Of a stretch of DNA of 64,000 nt, positions 24,886 through 34,158 are shown piece by piece; positions within the stretch are counted from its first letter, which is position 1, and each line of letters starts with the position of its first letter. The DNA is taken from contig NZ_JAPEMM010000001.1 in the NCBI RefSeq assembly GCF_026342735.1, positions 3,472,001 to 3,536,000 of the forward strand. The letters are read 5' to 3'. Made by a program: the position numbers and the translations under genes. This DNA is from Streptomyces sp. NBC_00193 (GTDB taxonomy: Bacteria > Actinomycetota > Actinomycetes > Streptomycetales > Streptomycetaceae). The notes beneath the pieces are model-generated. The model made no database searches, was not told the origin of the DNA, and worked only from the letters and a program-made list of their open reading frames with translations.

Positions 24886-26262
24886 ATGAGCCTTGCCGCA
24901 CCGACGTCACCGACCTCATGGTCCGGCCCGGACACCGCCGACCTGCTGCGACGGCACTGGCCGCTGCTGCCGCTCGCCGCGACCGTACTGGCCCTCCTGA
25001 TCCCCGTACCGGCGGGTGACGCCTCCGCCTCGGGGAAGGTCGGTCCGGCCGACGCAGCCTCGCTGCTGCTCGTGTTCGTCTGCGGGATCCAGGCCCTGCG
25101 GGGCCGGGTCCGGCCGCTGAGCCCGCTGGGCGTGCTCGTCCTCGGCCTGCCGGCCGTCGGGCTCGCCGTCTCGACGGTGACCGCGGGGGACCCGTACGCG
25201 GCCCTGCCCGGCTTCGTGCGCTACCTCCAGGTGTTCGTGCTGGTCCCGGCGGCGATCGTGCTGCTGGTGCGGGACGCCTCGGAGTTCCGGCTGGCCGCGG
25301 GGTGCTTCGTGGTGCTGGCGCTGGTTCAGGGAGCGGTGGGCGTGGTGCAGTTCGCCACCCACACCGGGGCCTCGTACCAGGGCGAGGACATCCGCGCCGT
25401 GGGCACCTTCGGACCCGGGGACGTCATGGGCATGGCCACGGTCGTGGCCTACGGCCTGGTGGTCGCGACGGCCGGTGCGCTCGCGCCGGGGCTGCCGGCG
25501 CGGGTCCGGCGGGCCTCGGGCGCGGCGGCGCTGGTCCTGGTGCTCCCGCTGGTGCTGTCCTTCAGCCGGGGCGCGTGGATCGCGACCTTCGCCGCGGCCG
25601 GGCTGGTGATGGCCCTCGCCGGGATCAGGCGGGCCCTGAAGGTGCTGCTCGCGCTGGCCGCCGCCGGGGTGGTGCTCGTCGGCGGGTTCGGCGTCGGCTC
25701 CGCGATGGTCGCGGAGCGGCTGACCTCGATCACGCAGGTCTCCGACGCCCCCGACCAGTCGGTCACCGACCGCTACACGATGTGGGCCGCGGCCGGGTCG
25801 ATGTGGCGCGAGCGGCCCGCCGTGGGGGTGGGGCTGAAGGGGTTCCCGGCCAACCGGGACTCGCACTCCGGGCTGGCACTGTCCTCCGGCAGCGACACCG
25901 CGGGCGCGGGCCAGGGGTACATCCGCCAGCCGCTGCTGTCCCCGCACAACATGTACCTGCTGGTGCTGAGCGAGCAGGGGCTGACCGGCCTCATCGCCCT
26001 GGCGGGCGGCTGGCTGGCCCTGCTGGTGGCGGGCCTGCGGCGCTGCCTGGCGGGACCCTCCGCGGTGCGGGACTGCGGACTGGTCGCCATCGGCCTGCTC
26101 GTGTGGCAGCTCACCGACTTCCTCTACGCGGACATCGGCGGCCCGTCGACCGTCCTGACCGGAGTGATCATCGGCCTGGCGGCCTGGTGGGCGCTTCCCT
26201 CCGGGGGCGGGACGGGCGCACCTGCCCGGGTCGCGAACCTTGAGGGTGCGGCCGGCCGGTGA
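24886..26262 (+). CDS. O-antigen ligase/polymerase-like membrane protein
   Basis: The 458-aa protein has about 11-12 hydrophobic helices and the Wzy/WaaL loop pattern: a long external loop (about residues 280-350) with NRDSHSGLALSSG, then SPHNMYLLVLSEQGLTG, the usual conserved His region. Such proteins polymerise or ligate lipid-linked glycans outside the membrane. It starts four bases after the sugar transferase stop. Whether it acts as polymerase or ligase is not decided by sequence. Confidence 0.82.
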   Translation: MSLAAPTSPTSWSGPDTADLLRRHWPLLPLAATVLALLIPVPAGDASASGKVGPADAASLLLVFVCGIQALRGRVRPLSPLGVLVLGLPAVGLAVSTVTAGDPYAALPGFVRYLQVFVLVPAAIVLLVRDASEFRLAAGCFVVLALVQGAVGVVQFATHTGASYQGEDIRAVGTFGPGDVMGMATVVAYGLVVATAGALAPGLPARVRRASGAAALVLVLPLVLSFSRGAWIATFAAAGLVMALAGIRRALKVLLALAAAGVVLVGGFGVGSAMVAERLTSITQVSDAPDQSVTDRYTMWAAAGSMWRERPAVGVGLKGFPANRDSHSGLALSSGSDTAGAGQGYIRQPLLSPHNMYLLVLSEQGLTGLIALAGGWLALLVAGLRRCLAGPSAVRDCGLVAIGLLVWQLTDFLYADIGGPSTVLTGVIIGLAAWWALPSGGGTGAPARVANLEGAAGR

Positions 26263-28427
26263 CGGATACGACGCCCTGGCGGCGGCCCGCAGCCGCGGCG
26301 ACCGAGGTCGCCGCGGCTGCGGGCCGTCCGCCGCACCCGCCCGTCCCGCCCGTGCCCCCCGGCTCTGCCGGTGCGCCGGCCACGGGCCCGGCCGAGGCCG
26401 CCGGCCGCACGGCCGCGTCGGGCGGCCCGCTGTCCGCCGGGCCCGGAGCCGCGCACGTGGGCATTCCCGTCCCCGCCGGCGACGCCGGAGCGGGCCGCGT
26501 GGTGGCCACCGGCCGGGCCGGGGCCTTCGGGACCGGGCTCCAGGGGAACGCGTCCCTGGAGGTGGAGCCGCTCACCACGGGAGCGGTGCGCGGGTCCCTG
26601 GCGACCGGCACCGGCCGGGACTCCGGCGCCGCTGCGGCGGGCGGGTCCGTACGGACCGGGACCGCTCGGGATGCCGGCGCCACCGCGGCGGGCGGGGTCC
26701 TGCGGACCGGGACCCGTCGGGGCGCGGGCGCCGGTGCGGGGCTCGGGGCGGTCGGCGGCGGGCGCCGGAGCGGCGACGGGAAGGCCCCGGGTGACGGGGC
26801 CCGGTCGGGGAGCGGCGGGGCGCTCGCCAAGGCGGCCGCCGTGACCGCCGGGCTGACCGCCGCCGGGGCGGTGTTCGGGCTGGTCCGCGACCAGACGATC
26901 GCGCACCTCTTCGGAGCCGGGCACGACAGCGACGCCTTCCTCATCGCGTGGACCGTCCCCGAGATGGCCTCGACGCTGCTCATCGAGGACGCTATGGCCC
27001 TGCTGATGGTGCCCGCCTTCAGCCACGCCCTGGCCCGCCGGGCCGCCAGCAGGGCCGGGCTCACCCGGCAGGAGGCCCGCGCGCAGGATCCCGTACGGCT
27101 GCTCGTGGGCGCCACGCTGCCCCGGCTGCTCGTGCTCCTGGCCGCCGTGGCCTCCGTGCTCATCGTCGCCGCGCCGCTCGTCGTGGGCGTGCTCGCGCCG
27201 GGGCTGCCCGACCCCGGGCTCGCCGTCGAATGCACCCGGATGACCGCCCTGACCGTGCTGTCCTTCGGGGTCGCCGGCTACTTCAGCGCCGCCCTCAGGG
27301 CGCACCGCTCCTTCGTGCCGCCCGCCGCCATCTACGTGTCGTACAACGTCGGCATCATCGGGACGATGGTCGCCCTGCACGCCCTGTGGGGGGTGCGCGC
27401 CGCGGCCGCCGGGGTCGCCGTCGGCGGAGTCCTGATGGCCCTGGTCCAACTGCCCGCCTTCATCCGCAACGTGGGCTTCGGACCGCCCCGCGCCAAGGGC
27501 GCACCGCGCTGCCAGCGCGACCGGGACCGGCCGACCCTGATCGCCTTCGGGGTGATCGCCCCGGTCATCTTCTTCGCCGTGTTCCGGCAGTCCCAGGTCC
27601 TCGTCGAGCGGTTCCTCGCCGCCTCGCTGCCGCCCGGCGCCATCTCGCACCTCAACTACGCCCAAAAAGTCGCGCAGATGCCGATGGTGCTCTCCCTCAT
27701 GATCTGCACCGTCACCTTCCCCGTCGTCGCCCAGGCCATGGCCGGCGGGGAGCGGGACAAGGCCCGCAGGAGGGTCGAGCGGGACCTCGCGCTCGCCTCG
27801 CTCGCCGTCCTCATGGGCACCGCGCTCGTCATCGGGTACGCCCCCCAGATCATCCAAGTCCTCTTCGAACGCGGGGCGTTCACCCACACCGACACCGAGG
27901 CCACCGCCTCCGTGATGCGGGTCTACGGCCTCGGCCTGCTCGGCCACTGCCTCGTCGGGGCGCTCTCGCGGCCCTTCTTCTCCACCGCCCGGCCCACCTG
28001 GTTCCCGGCCCTCGCCATGGGCTCCGGACTCCTCGTCAACATCGTCGCCGGAGCCTTCGCCGTCGGCTGGTGGGGGATCTACGGGATCGCCGCCGCCAAC
28101 GCCGCCGGCATCTCCACCACCGCCGCGCTGCTGCTCACCGGCCTCGGCTCGCGGATCATCGCCATCCAGGTCCGCCGGGTCGCCATCAGCATCGGCCGGC
28201 TCTCCGTCGCGGCCCTCGCCGCCTGCGCCACCGGCTGGATCGCCGGGCCGATGATCCCCGACCCGCTGGTCAGCGCCGCCCTCGGCTGCCTGCTGGTCCC
28301 GGCCATGTTCGGCGCCACCGGCATGGCCATACGGGCCCTGGAGGTCACCGCCCTGCCGGGCCAGCTCGCCCAGCTCACCGCTCACCTCACCTCCCAGCTC
28401 ACCCAGAGGTTCCGCAATGTCCGCTGA
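26259..28427 (+). CDS. MurJ/MviN-like flippase with a long low-complexity N-terminus
   Basis: The 722-aa protein contains a complete MurJ-like (MOP exporter) core from about residue 188, starting AKAAAVTAGLTAAGAVFGLV and including RDQTIAHLFGAGHDSDAFLI. It should flip lipid-linked sugars. The first 187 residues are Ala/Gly/Pro/Thr-rich and include a near-repeat of 17 residues, GTGRDSGAAAAGGSVRT then GTARDAGATAAGGVLRT. GTG 26259 overlaps the previous stop (GTGA), which argues that the extension is translated, but an internal start cannot be excluded. The essential housekeeping murJ is expected elsewhere; this copy belongs to the glycan operon. Confidence 0.85.
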   Translation: MTDTTPWRRPAAAATEVAAAAGRPPHPPVPPVPPGSAGAPATGPAEAAGRTAASGGPLSAGPGAAHVGIPVPAGDAGAGRVVATGRAGAFGTGLQGNASLEVEPLTTGAVRGSLATGTGRDSGAAAAGGSVRTGTARDAGATAAGGVLRTGTRRGAGAGAGLGAVGGGRRSGDGKAPGDGARSGSGGALAKAAAVTAGLTAAGAVFGLVRDQTIAHLFGAGHDSDAFLIAWTVPEMASTLLIEDAMALLMVPAFSHALARRAASRAGLTRQEARAQDPVRLLVGATLPRLLVLLAAVASVLIVAAPLVVGVLAPGLPDPGLAVECTRMTALTVLSFGVAGYFSAALRAHRSFVPPAAIYVSYNVGIIGTMVALHALWGVRAAAAGVAVGGVLMALVQLPAFIRNVGFGPPRAKGAPRCQRDRDRPTLIAFGVIAPVIFFAVFRQSQVLVERFLAASLPPGAISHLNYAQKVAQMPMVLSLMICTVTFPVVAQAMAGGERDKARRRVERDLALASLAVLMGTALVIGYAPQIIQVLFERGAFTHTDTEATASVMRVYGLGLLGHCLVGALSRPFFSTARPTWFPALAMGSGLLVNIVAGAFAVGWWGIYGIAAANAAGISTTAALLLTGLGSRIIAIQVRRVAISIGRLSVAALAACATGWIAGPMIPDPLVSAALGCLLVPAMFGATGMAIRALEVTALPGQLAQLTAHLTSQLTQRFRNVR

Positions 28428-29193
28428 CACCGAAACGGCGCGCCCCGCCGCGGCGGCCCCCGCCCGCCGCACCGGCTCGCCGTGGGTCCTGATGTACCAC
28501 TCCGTCGCCGAGTTCACCGATCCCGCCGAGGACCCGTACGGCATCACCGTCACCCCGTACGTGCTGGAGGCCCAGCTGCTGTGGCTGCGCTCCCGGGGAC
28601 TGCGCGGGGTCTCCGTCGGTGAACTGCTGCGCGCCCGCGCCGCCGGACGCGGCGCCGGGCTGGTCGGGCTGACCTTCGACGACGGCTACACCGACTTCCT
28701 GACCCGCGCACTGCCGCTGCTGCGCCGCTACGACTGCACCGCCACCCTCTTCGTACTGCCAGGGCGGCTCGGCGTGGACAACGTCTGGGACCCGCTGGGC
28801 CCCCGCAAGCCCCTCCTCACCGCCGAGGGCATCCGCGAAGTCGCCGCCGCCGGACAGGAGATCGGCTCGCACGGGCTGCTCCACCAGGACCTCACCGCGG
28901 CCCCCGACGACGTACTGCAGCAGGAGCTGCGCGGCAGCCGCGAGCTGATCCGGGAGCTGACCGGGACGCTGCCCGCCGGATTCTGCTACCCCTACGGGCA
29001 CCTCGACGCCCGGGTCGTCGCCGCGACCCGGGACGCCGGGTACGGCTACGCCTGCGCCATCGACCCCGGCCGCCTCGCCGGACCCCACGCGATGCCCCGT
29101 ACGCACATCAGCCAGGCCGACGGCGGCCCGCGGCTGCGGATCAAGCAGGTGCGCCACCAGGTGCGGGAGCTGCGCAGGGTGGTGCACCTGTGA
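28417..29193 (+). CDS. Polysaccharide deacetylase (NodB homology, CE4)
   Basis: The 258-aa hydrolase removes acetyl groups from N-acetylated sugars. CE4 motifs are visible: LTFDDGYTD (motif 1, catalytic base and metal Asp), EIGSHGLLHQDL (motif 2, metal His pair) and CYPYGHLDARV (motif 3). There is no signal peptide, so it acts inside the cell, or the export route is not obvious. It overlaps the flippase gene by 11 bp and the next GT by four (GTGA). It implies that the glycan carries free amines. Confidence 0.9.
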   Translation: MSADTETARPAAAAPARRTGSPWVLMYHSVAEFTDPAEDPYGITVTPYVLEAQLLWLRSRGLRGVSVGELLRARAAGRGAGLVGLTFDDGYTDFLTRALPLLRRYDCTATLFVLPGRLGVDNVWDPLGPRKPLLTAEGIREVAAAGQEIGSHGLLHQDLTAAPDDVLQQELRGSRELIRELTGTLPAGFCYPYGHLDARVVAATRDAGYGYACAIDPGRLAGPHAMPRTHISQADGGPRLRIKQVRHQVRELRRVVHL

Positions 29194-30530
29194 GCCCCCG
29201 GAAGGTGCTGCACGTCATCACGGGACTCGGCGTCGGCGGCGCCGAGCAGCAACTGCGGCTGCTGCTGCGGCACATGCCGATGCGCTGCGACGTCCTGACG
29301 CTGACCAACCCCGGCCCGGTCGCGGAGGGGCTGCGCGCGGACGGGGTCCGCGTCGTGCACCTCGGGATGCGCGGCAACCGCGACCTGGGTGCGGTGCCGA
29401 AGCTGGCCACGTTCATCCGGCGGGGCCGCTACGACCTGGTCCACACGCACCTGTACCGGGCCTGCGTGTACGGGCGGCTCGCGGCCCGGCTCGCGGGCGT
29501 GCGGGTGAGCGTGGCGACCGAACACTCCCTGGGCGCGGCCGAGATGGAGGGCCGGCCGCTCTCGGGCGGGGTACGGGCCCTGTACCTGGCGAGCGAACGG
29601 CTCGGCGCGGCCACGGTGGCCGTATCGGACACGGTGGCGGCCCGCCTGGAGGCCTGGGGGGTGCCGGCCGGGCGGGTGCACGTGGTGCCGAACGGGATCG
29701 AAGCCGTGCGGTTCCGCTTCGACGAGGGCGTACGGCGGGCCACCCGGACCCGGACCGGCCTGCCCGAGCGGGCCTTCGTGGTCGGCGGCGTCGGCCGGCT
29801 CGTGCCGGGCAAGCGCTTCGACGTCCTGGTCCGGGCGGTCGCGGCGCTGCCCGGCGCGCACCTGCTGCTCGCCGGGGACGGGCCGGAGCGGGCGGCCCTG
29901 CGCCGGCTCGCCGCCGAGCTGGGGGCGCAGAGCCGGATCCACCTGCTGGGGGAGCGGGACCCGCTGGGCGACAGCACGGACGGGCGGACCCCCGGGATCC
30001 CGGCGCTGCTCGCGGCGATGGACGTGTTCGTGTCCCCCTCGCGCGAGGAGGCCTTCGGGCTGGCGGTGATCGAGGCGCTGGCGGCGGGCCTGCCGGTGCT
30101 GCACGTCACCTGCCCGGCGATCGACGACCTGCCCGCGGCGCAGGCGCCGGGGGCGCGGCGGATCGGCACCGGCACGGAGGAGCTCGTCGCGGCCCTGCGG
30201 GGGCACATGGAGGCCGGCGCCAAGCGGCTGCCGCCGCCCGGGGTGGTGCGGCGCTACGACATCGCCCGGAGCGCGGGGCAGCTGCTGCACGTGTACGACC
30301 ACGCGATGGCCGGCTCGCCGGCCGGGGCACGGGGGGTGGTGGCGCTGCCCGGTCCCGGCCGGGGGCCTCGGGCCGTTGACCCGGCGGGTCCGGGTGCGGC
30401 GCCGTTGCCGGGGGCCGGCCCCCGGACCCCTGCTCCTCAAACGCCGGAGGGGCTGAGTTTGGCCCGGGAGGGGCTGGATGTGCCTCCGGCGGGGCTGAGT
30501 TCGCCCGCCGCCGGTGGCGACATCGGCTGA
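29190..30530 (+). CDS. Glycosyltransferase family 4, tail extended by a repeat element
   Basis: The 446-aa GT-B enzyme begins RKVLHVITGLGVGGAEQQLR, typical of GT4. The donor half shows GGVGRLVPGKRFDVLVRAVA and VSPSREEAFGLAVIEALAAG. After about residue 375 the protein becomes Pro/Gly-rich, ending with QTPEGLSLAREGLDVPPAGL. This tail is the antisense reading of repeat copy 3. Related GTs end before it, so the element probably removed the original stop codon. GTGA overlap with the deacetylase gene. Confidence 0.88.
   Translation: MSPRKVLHVITGLGVGGAEQQLRLLLRHMPMRCDVLTLTNPGPVAEGLRADGVRVVHLGMRGNRDLGAVPKLATFIRRGRYDLVHTHLYRACVYGRLAARLAGVRVSVATEHSLGAAEMEGRPLSGGVRALYLASERLGAATVAVSDTVAARLEAWGVPAGRVHVVPNGIEAVRFRFDEGVRRATRTRTGLPERAFVVGGVGRLVPGKRFDVLVRAVAALPGAHLLLAGDGPERAALRRLAAELGAQSRIHLLGERDPLGDSTDGRTPGIPALLAAMDVFVSPSREEAFGLAVIEALAAGLPVLHVTCPAIDDLPAAQAPGARRIGTGTEELVAALRGHMEAGAKRLPPPGVVRRYDIARSAGQLLHVYDHAMAGSPAGARGVVALPGPGRGPRAVDPAGPGAAPLPGAGPRTPAPQTPEGLSLAREGLDVPPAGLSSPAAGGDIG
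30413..30497 (-). repeat. Modular 21-bp/GC-hairpin repeat element, copy 3, in the GT4 3' end
   Basis: On the minus strand, three tandem 21-bp units (30497-30477, 30476-30456, 30455-30435), the last ending in TTTGAGG, lead into the GC-rich core at 30434-30413. It is translated in the opposite sense as the tail of the glycosyltransferase. Confidence 0.85.
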
Positions 30531-30598
30531 GCCGACCCCGCAGGGGACCGCACCGGGCCCCGAAGCAAGCACCCGTCCACCAGGAAAGAGGTACGCAC

Positions 30599-31312
30599 AT
30601 GGCGGACAACGCCGACCAGAAGAAGTCCACCCACCGGCGCCGGGTACGGCTGCTGCCGCCCCCCGCGTGGTGGCCGCTGCCCGCCGCCGCGCTGCTGGGG
30701 CTCGCCGCGGGCGGGGCGTACGGGGTGCTCAAGGCGCCCGAGTACGCCGCCACCAGCTACGTCGTCGCGGTCCCCGACGACACCACCGAGCCGGCCACCG
30801 CCCTCGGCTTCGCCCAGGCCTACGCCCGCATCGCCACCAGCAGTTCGACCCTCGCGTACGCCCAGCCCCGCGCGGGCATCAGCGTGCAGAAGCTGCGGAC
30901 CCAGGTCCGCGCCGAGACCTCCCCCGAGTCCCCGATGATCGCCATCACCGGGACCGCGAGGAGCGCGAGCGAAGCCGCCGACATCGCCAACGCGGTCGCC
31001 GACGCCCTGTCGCTGAGCAGCAACCAGGCCGCCAAGAACACCGGCGTGCAGCTGCTCCTCTTCAACCAGGCCGTCGCGCCCAGCGACCCCGCCTCCGCGT
31101 CCCCCACCCTCAGCGGGGCCGTCGGCCTGTGCGCCGGCGGGCTGCTGGGCGGACTGTGGCTGCTGGCCCGGCCCACCGGTGCCAGGCGGCGCGGCGAGGG
31201 TCCCGCCGCGGAGAGCGTCACGGAGACCACCGCGGAGACCGTCGAGGAGTACGCCTCGCTGCCCGCGCAGGGCGAGCCCGCCGCGGCCAAGGAGAAGGAG
31301 TCGGTGCGATGA
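30599..31312 (+). CDS. Wzz-like chain-length or lipopolysaccharide-biosynthesis accessory protein
   Basis: The 237-aa protein has two transmembrane segments, about residues 25-46 (WPLPAAALLGLAAGGAYGVL) and 170-190 (SGAVGLCAGGLLGGLWLLA). A roughly 120-residue extracytoplasmic domain lies between them, which is the Wzz/polysaccharide co-polymerase layout. A cytoplasmic Glu-rich tail follows, without a BY-kinase domain. AGGAAAGAGG precedes ATG 30599. It probably tunes glycan length together with the ligase-like protein. Confidence 0.75.
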   Translation: MADNADQKKSTHRRRVRLLPPPAWWPLPAAALLGLAAGGAYGVLKAPEYAATSYVVAVPDDTTEPATALGFAQAYARIATSSSTLAYAQPRAGISVQKLRTQVRAETSPESPMIAITGTARSASEAADIANAVADALSLSSNQAAKNTGVQLLLFNQAVAPSDPASASPTLSGAVGLCAGGLLGGLWLLARPTGARRRGEGPAAESVTETTAETVEEYASLPAQGEPAAAKEKESVR

Positions 31313-32451
31313 CCACCGGCTCCGCCGGGGCCCTGTCGGTGACGCTGTGCCGCGATCCCCGGCAGTTCGCCGCGCTGGAGGAGCCGTGGAACCGGCTCGT
31401 CCGCGGCTGTCCCACCGCCACTCCGTTCCAGAGCCACGCCTGGCTGCACTCCTGGTGGCTGTCCTACGGCAAGGACGGCCGGCTCCGCATCGTCCTGGTG
31501 CGGCGCGGGGAGGAGCTGGTCGGCGCGGCCGCGCTGATGCTCGTACACCGGCCGCTGCCGCTGCTCGTGCCGCTCGGCGGGGGCATCACCGACTACTTCG
31601 ACGTGCTGGTGGCCGCGGACCACGCCGACCAGGTCGTCCCGGCCCTGGCCAACGGTCTGCACCGGGCAGCCCGGGGCGCCGTCGTCGACCTGCGCGAGGT
31701 GCGGCCCGGAGCCGCCGCCGAGGCGGTGTTCGCGGCCTGGCCCGGGATCGGCAGCAAGCTCACCGACTCCACCTGCATGGAGCTGCCGGCCATGCCCTTC
31801 GACGAGCTGGTCAAGCGGATGCCGGCCTCCGGCGCCCAGCGGGTGCGGGCCAAGCTCCGCAAGACCGACGCGGCGGGGATCGAGGAGCACGAGGTCACCG
31901 AGCAGGAAGTGCCGCGAGCGGTACGGACCTTGCTGCGGCTGCACGAGAAGCAGTGGCGCGGCCGCGGGGTGACCCCCGAACACCTCAAGCCCCGCTTCGC
32001 CGAACACCTGACCCGGGCCACGCGGCGGATGGTGCGCGCCGGGGAGGGGCGGCTGGCCGAGTTCCGGCTCGACGGGAAGGTGGTGGCCGCCAACCTCACC
32101 CTGCTCTCGGGCTCGCTCAGCGGCGGGTACCTCTACGGCGCCGACCCCGACCTGCGCGACCGGAAGGTGGACGTGGCCACGCTGCTGCTGCGCTACGAGA
32201 CCACCCGCGCGCTCGCCGAAGGCCGCCCGGTGGTGAGCTTCCTGCGCGGCAGCGAACCGTACAAGAACCACTGGCGGCCGCGGACGGTGGTCAACCAGCG
32301 CTTCCTGCTGGCCACGACCGCGCTCGCGCCCCTGCTGCGACTGCACGAGTCGCAGGTGACGGGGCGCGAGCGGGCGGTGGACGTACTGCGGGAGGCGTTG
32401 CCGGCCGCCAGGGACTGGCGGGCGCGGCTCAACGAACTGCGGGTCCGATGA
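31309..32451 (+). CDS. GNAT/FemAB-like acyltransferase (BioF2-like domain)
   Basis: The 380-aa cytosolic protein has two GNAT-like halves, typical of FemABX and cellulose-biosynthesis CelD-type proteins: PFQSHAWLHSWWLSYG near the N-terminus and KVVAANLTLLSGSLSGGYLY, then FLRGSEPYKNHWRP near the end. It would transfer an acyl or aminoacyl group to the glycan or its lipid precursor. The start overlaps the previous stop (ATGA). With the deacetylase at 28417 it suggests amine unmasking followed by acylation. Confidence 0.85.
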   Translation: MTTGSAGALSVTLCRDPRQFAALEEPWNRLVRGCPTATPFQSHAWLHSWWLSYGKDGRLRIVLVRRGEELVGAAALMLVHRPLPLLVPLGGGITDYFDVLVAADHADQVVPALANGLHRAARGAVVDLREVRPGAAAEAVFAAWPGIGSKLTDSTCMELPAMPFDELVKRMPASGAQRVRAKLRKTDAAGIEEHEVTEQEVPRAVRTLLRLHEKQWRGRGVTPEHLKPRFAEHLTRATRRMVRAGEGRLAEFRLDGKVVAANLTLLSGSLSGGYLYGADPDLRDRKVDVATLLLRYETTRALAEGRPVVSFLRGSEPYKNHWRPRTVVNQRFLLATTALAPLLRLHESQVTGRERAVDVLREALPAARDWRARLNELRVR

Positions 32452-32465
32452 CCCGAACGCTCCGC

Positions 32466-34097
32466 CTAGAAGGGCCAGAAGCCGGTATCCCTGCCCCAGT
32501 CGACCTTGATGCAGACCGACTGCTTGCCGACCAGCTTGGAGAGCCATTCGCCGAAGTTGATCGGCACGCACCACTCCGTGCTGTTGACGGGCGGTGTCGT
32601 CGGCTTGGGCGGCTGGGACGGCTCGGGATTCGGTACGAGCGGCGAGGGCGACGGGGAGGGGACCTCGGGGCTCGGCTTGGGCACGACCGGGCTCGGGCTG
32701 GCGCTCGGGCTCGGGCTCACCGGGACCTCGGGTACGACCGGGCTGACCTCGGGGGACGGGACCAGCGGGCTGGGCTCGACCGGGCTCGGGACGACCGGGC
32801 TCGGGACGGCAGGACTGGGGACGGCCGGGCTGGGCTCGACCGGGCTGGGCTCGACCGGGATCTCCGGGCTCGGGACCACGGGCGAGGGCTTGGGCACGAC
32901 GGGGCTGGGCTCGACCGGGCTCGGCGCGACCGGGCTCGGGAGCTCCGGGCTGGGGAGCACGACCGGCGGGGTGACGACCGGCGTCGGGATCTCCGGCGTG
33001 GGGATCTGCGGGGTCGGAATGACCGGCGTGGGCACCACGGGGGTCGGGACGACCGGGGTCGGGATGACCGGGGTCGGGATGACCGGGGTCGGGATGACCG
33101 GGGTCGGGATGACCGGGTCGGGCCGCTGCGGGGTCAGCGCCTCGCGGAAGACCTTCGTCGAGGCCGGGTTCTGCTTGCACTGCCAGACGCCGTGCGGGCA
33201 GTAGTCGGTGATGGTGTGGTAGAGCGGCTTCTGCTTGTCGATCCACTGCAGCATGCGCCGCACGTACTCCGGGTTGTCCCCGTTGCGGAACAGCCCCCAC
33301 TCCGGGTACGAGATCTCTTTGCCGTGTGCTCGCGCGAAGTCGACGTGCTGCTGGAGCCCGTACGGCTGGCTGATCTGGTCGTCGAAGGTCCGTCCGGGAC
33401 CCTGGTCGTACGAATCCATCCCGACGATGTCGACCACGTCGTCGCCCGGGTAGCACTTGGTCCAGCCGATCGCGTCGGTGCCGCGGTTCGGGGTGAAATC
33501 GAACTTGAACTTCTGGCCGGGCACGGAGCGCATCGTGTTGACGATGCGCTTCCAGTACGCCTTCCAGTTCTCCGGGTCGGGTCCGCAGCGGTGGGTGTAC
33601 GTGACCCCGTTCATCTCCCAGCCGAGCACGATCACCGTGTCCGGGACGCCCAGCGCCACCAGTCGTTCGGCGAGCTTCTTGAAGTGCCGGTCGTACTGGC
33701 CCTCCGCGCCCGCCCGGATCAGCTGGGCCACCTGGCGGTCGGGGACCCGGTCCTCGTTCCGCTCCTGCATGGGCACGTTGAGGACGAACAGCCGGTCGGT
33801 CCGCTGGCGGCGCCACTGCGCCCAGTCGTCCAGGAAGCTGACGTTGCCCTCGATGCCGGCCCACTGGTCACCGGGCAGATAGGTGTGCCCGACCCGGATC
33901 TCCTTGCCGCCCAGCCAGTTCGACAGGAACGGGATGCGGGCCACTCCGGGCGGCCCGTAGTCGAGGTAGGCACCCATGGCGATGTCGGACTGCGAGCTCT
34001 GCTCCTCGGGGGCCGCGAGGGCGGCCCCGGTGGCGAGCAGTCCGGCCGTCACCGTTCCGATGCAGGTGCTCGCCAGTCGGCGGCGTGGTCTGGGCAT
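32466..34097 (-). CDS. Secreted GH26-like glycoside hydrolase with a long Pro-repeat stalk
   Basis: The 543-aa protein has a signal peptide (residues 1-29), then a beta-mannanase/GH26-like barrel (about 40-325). Candidate catalytic glutamates are Glu161 in LGWEMNGVTYTH (acid/base) and Glu266 in ISYPEWGLF (nucleophile). Residues 327-500 are a proline stalk: PTPVI pentads repeated from identical 15-bp units, then PSPV/EPSPV repeats. A short C-terminal segment (EWCVPINFGEWLSKLVGKQS, CIKVDWGRDTGFWPF) carries two cysteines. It converges on the glycan operon with 14 bp between stops and may trim or release that polymer. GGGAGACGCC supports ATG 34097. Confidence 0.83.
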   Translation of the reverse strand: MPRPRRRLASTCIGTVTAGLLATGAALAAPEEQSSQSDIAMGAYLDYGPPGVARIPFLSNWLGGKEIRVGHTYLPGDQWAGIEGNVSFLDDWAQWRRQRTDRLFVLNVPMQERNEDRVPDRQVAQLIRAGAEGQYDRHFKKLAERLVALGVPDTVIVLGWEMNGVTYTHRCGPDPENWKAYWKRIVNTMRSVPGQKFKFDFTPNRGTDAIGWTKCYPGDDVVDIVGMDSYDQGPGRTFDDQISQPYGLQQHVDFARAHGKEISYPEWGLFRNGDNPEYVRRMLQWIDKQKPLYHTITDYCPHGVWQCKQNPASTKVFREALTPQRPDPVIPTPVIPTPVIPTPVIPTPVVPTPVVPTPVIPTPQIPTPEIPTPVVTPPVVLPSPELPSPVAPSPVEPSPVVPKPSPVVPSPEIPVEPSPVEPSPAVPSPAVPSPVVPSPVEPSPLVPSPEVSPVVPEVPVSPSPSASPSPVVPKPSPEVPSPSPSPLVPNPEPSQPPKPTTPPVNSTEWCVPINFGEWLSKLVGKQSVCIKVDWGRDTGFWPF

Positions 34098-34158
34098 GGC
34101 GTCTCCCGAGCTTTCCTGAATCGGTGTGCTTACCAAAGACGTTAGGCATCACATCTGA

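Noticed and set aside
33000..33120. The 15-bp repeats near 33 kb as a CRISPR array or intergenic minisatellite
   Set aside because: They are in-frame codons for the PTPVI stalk of the secreted hydrolase, without spacers.
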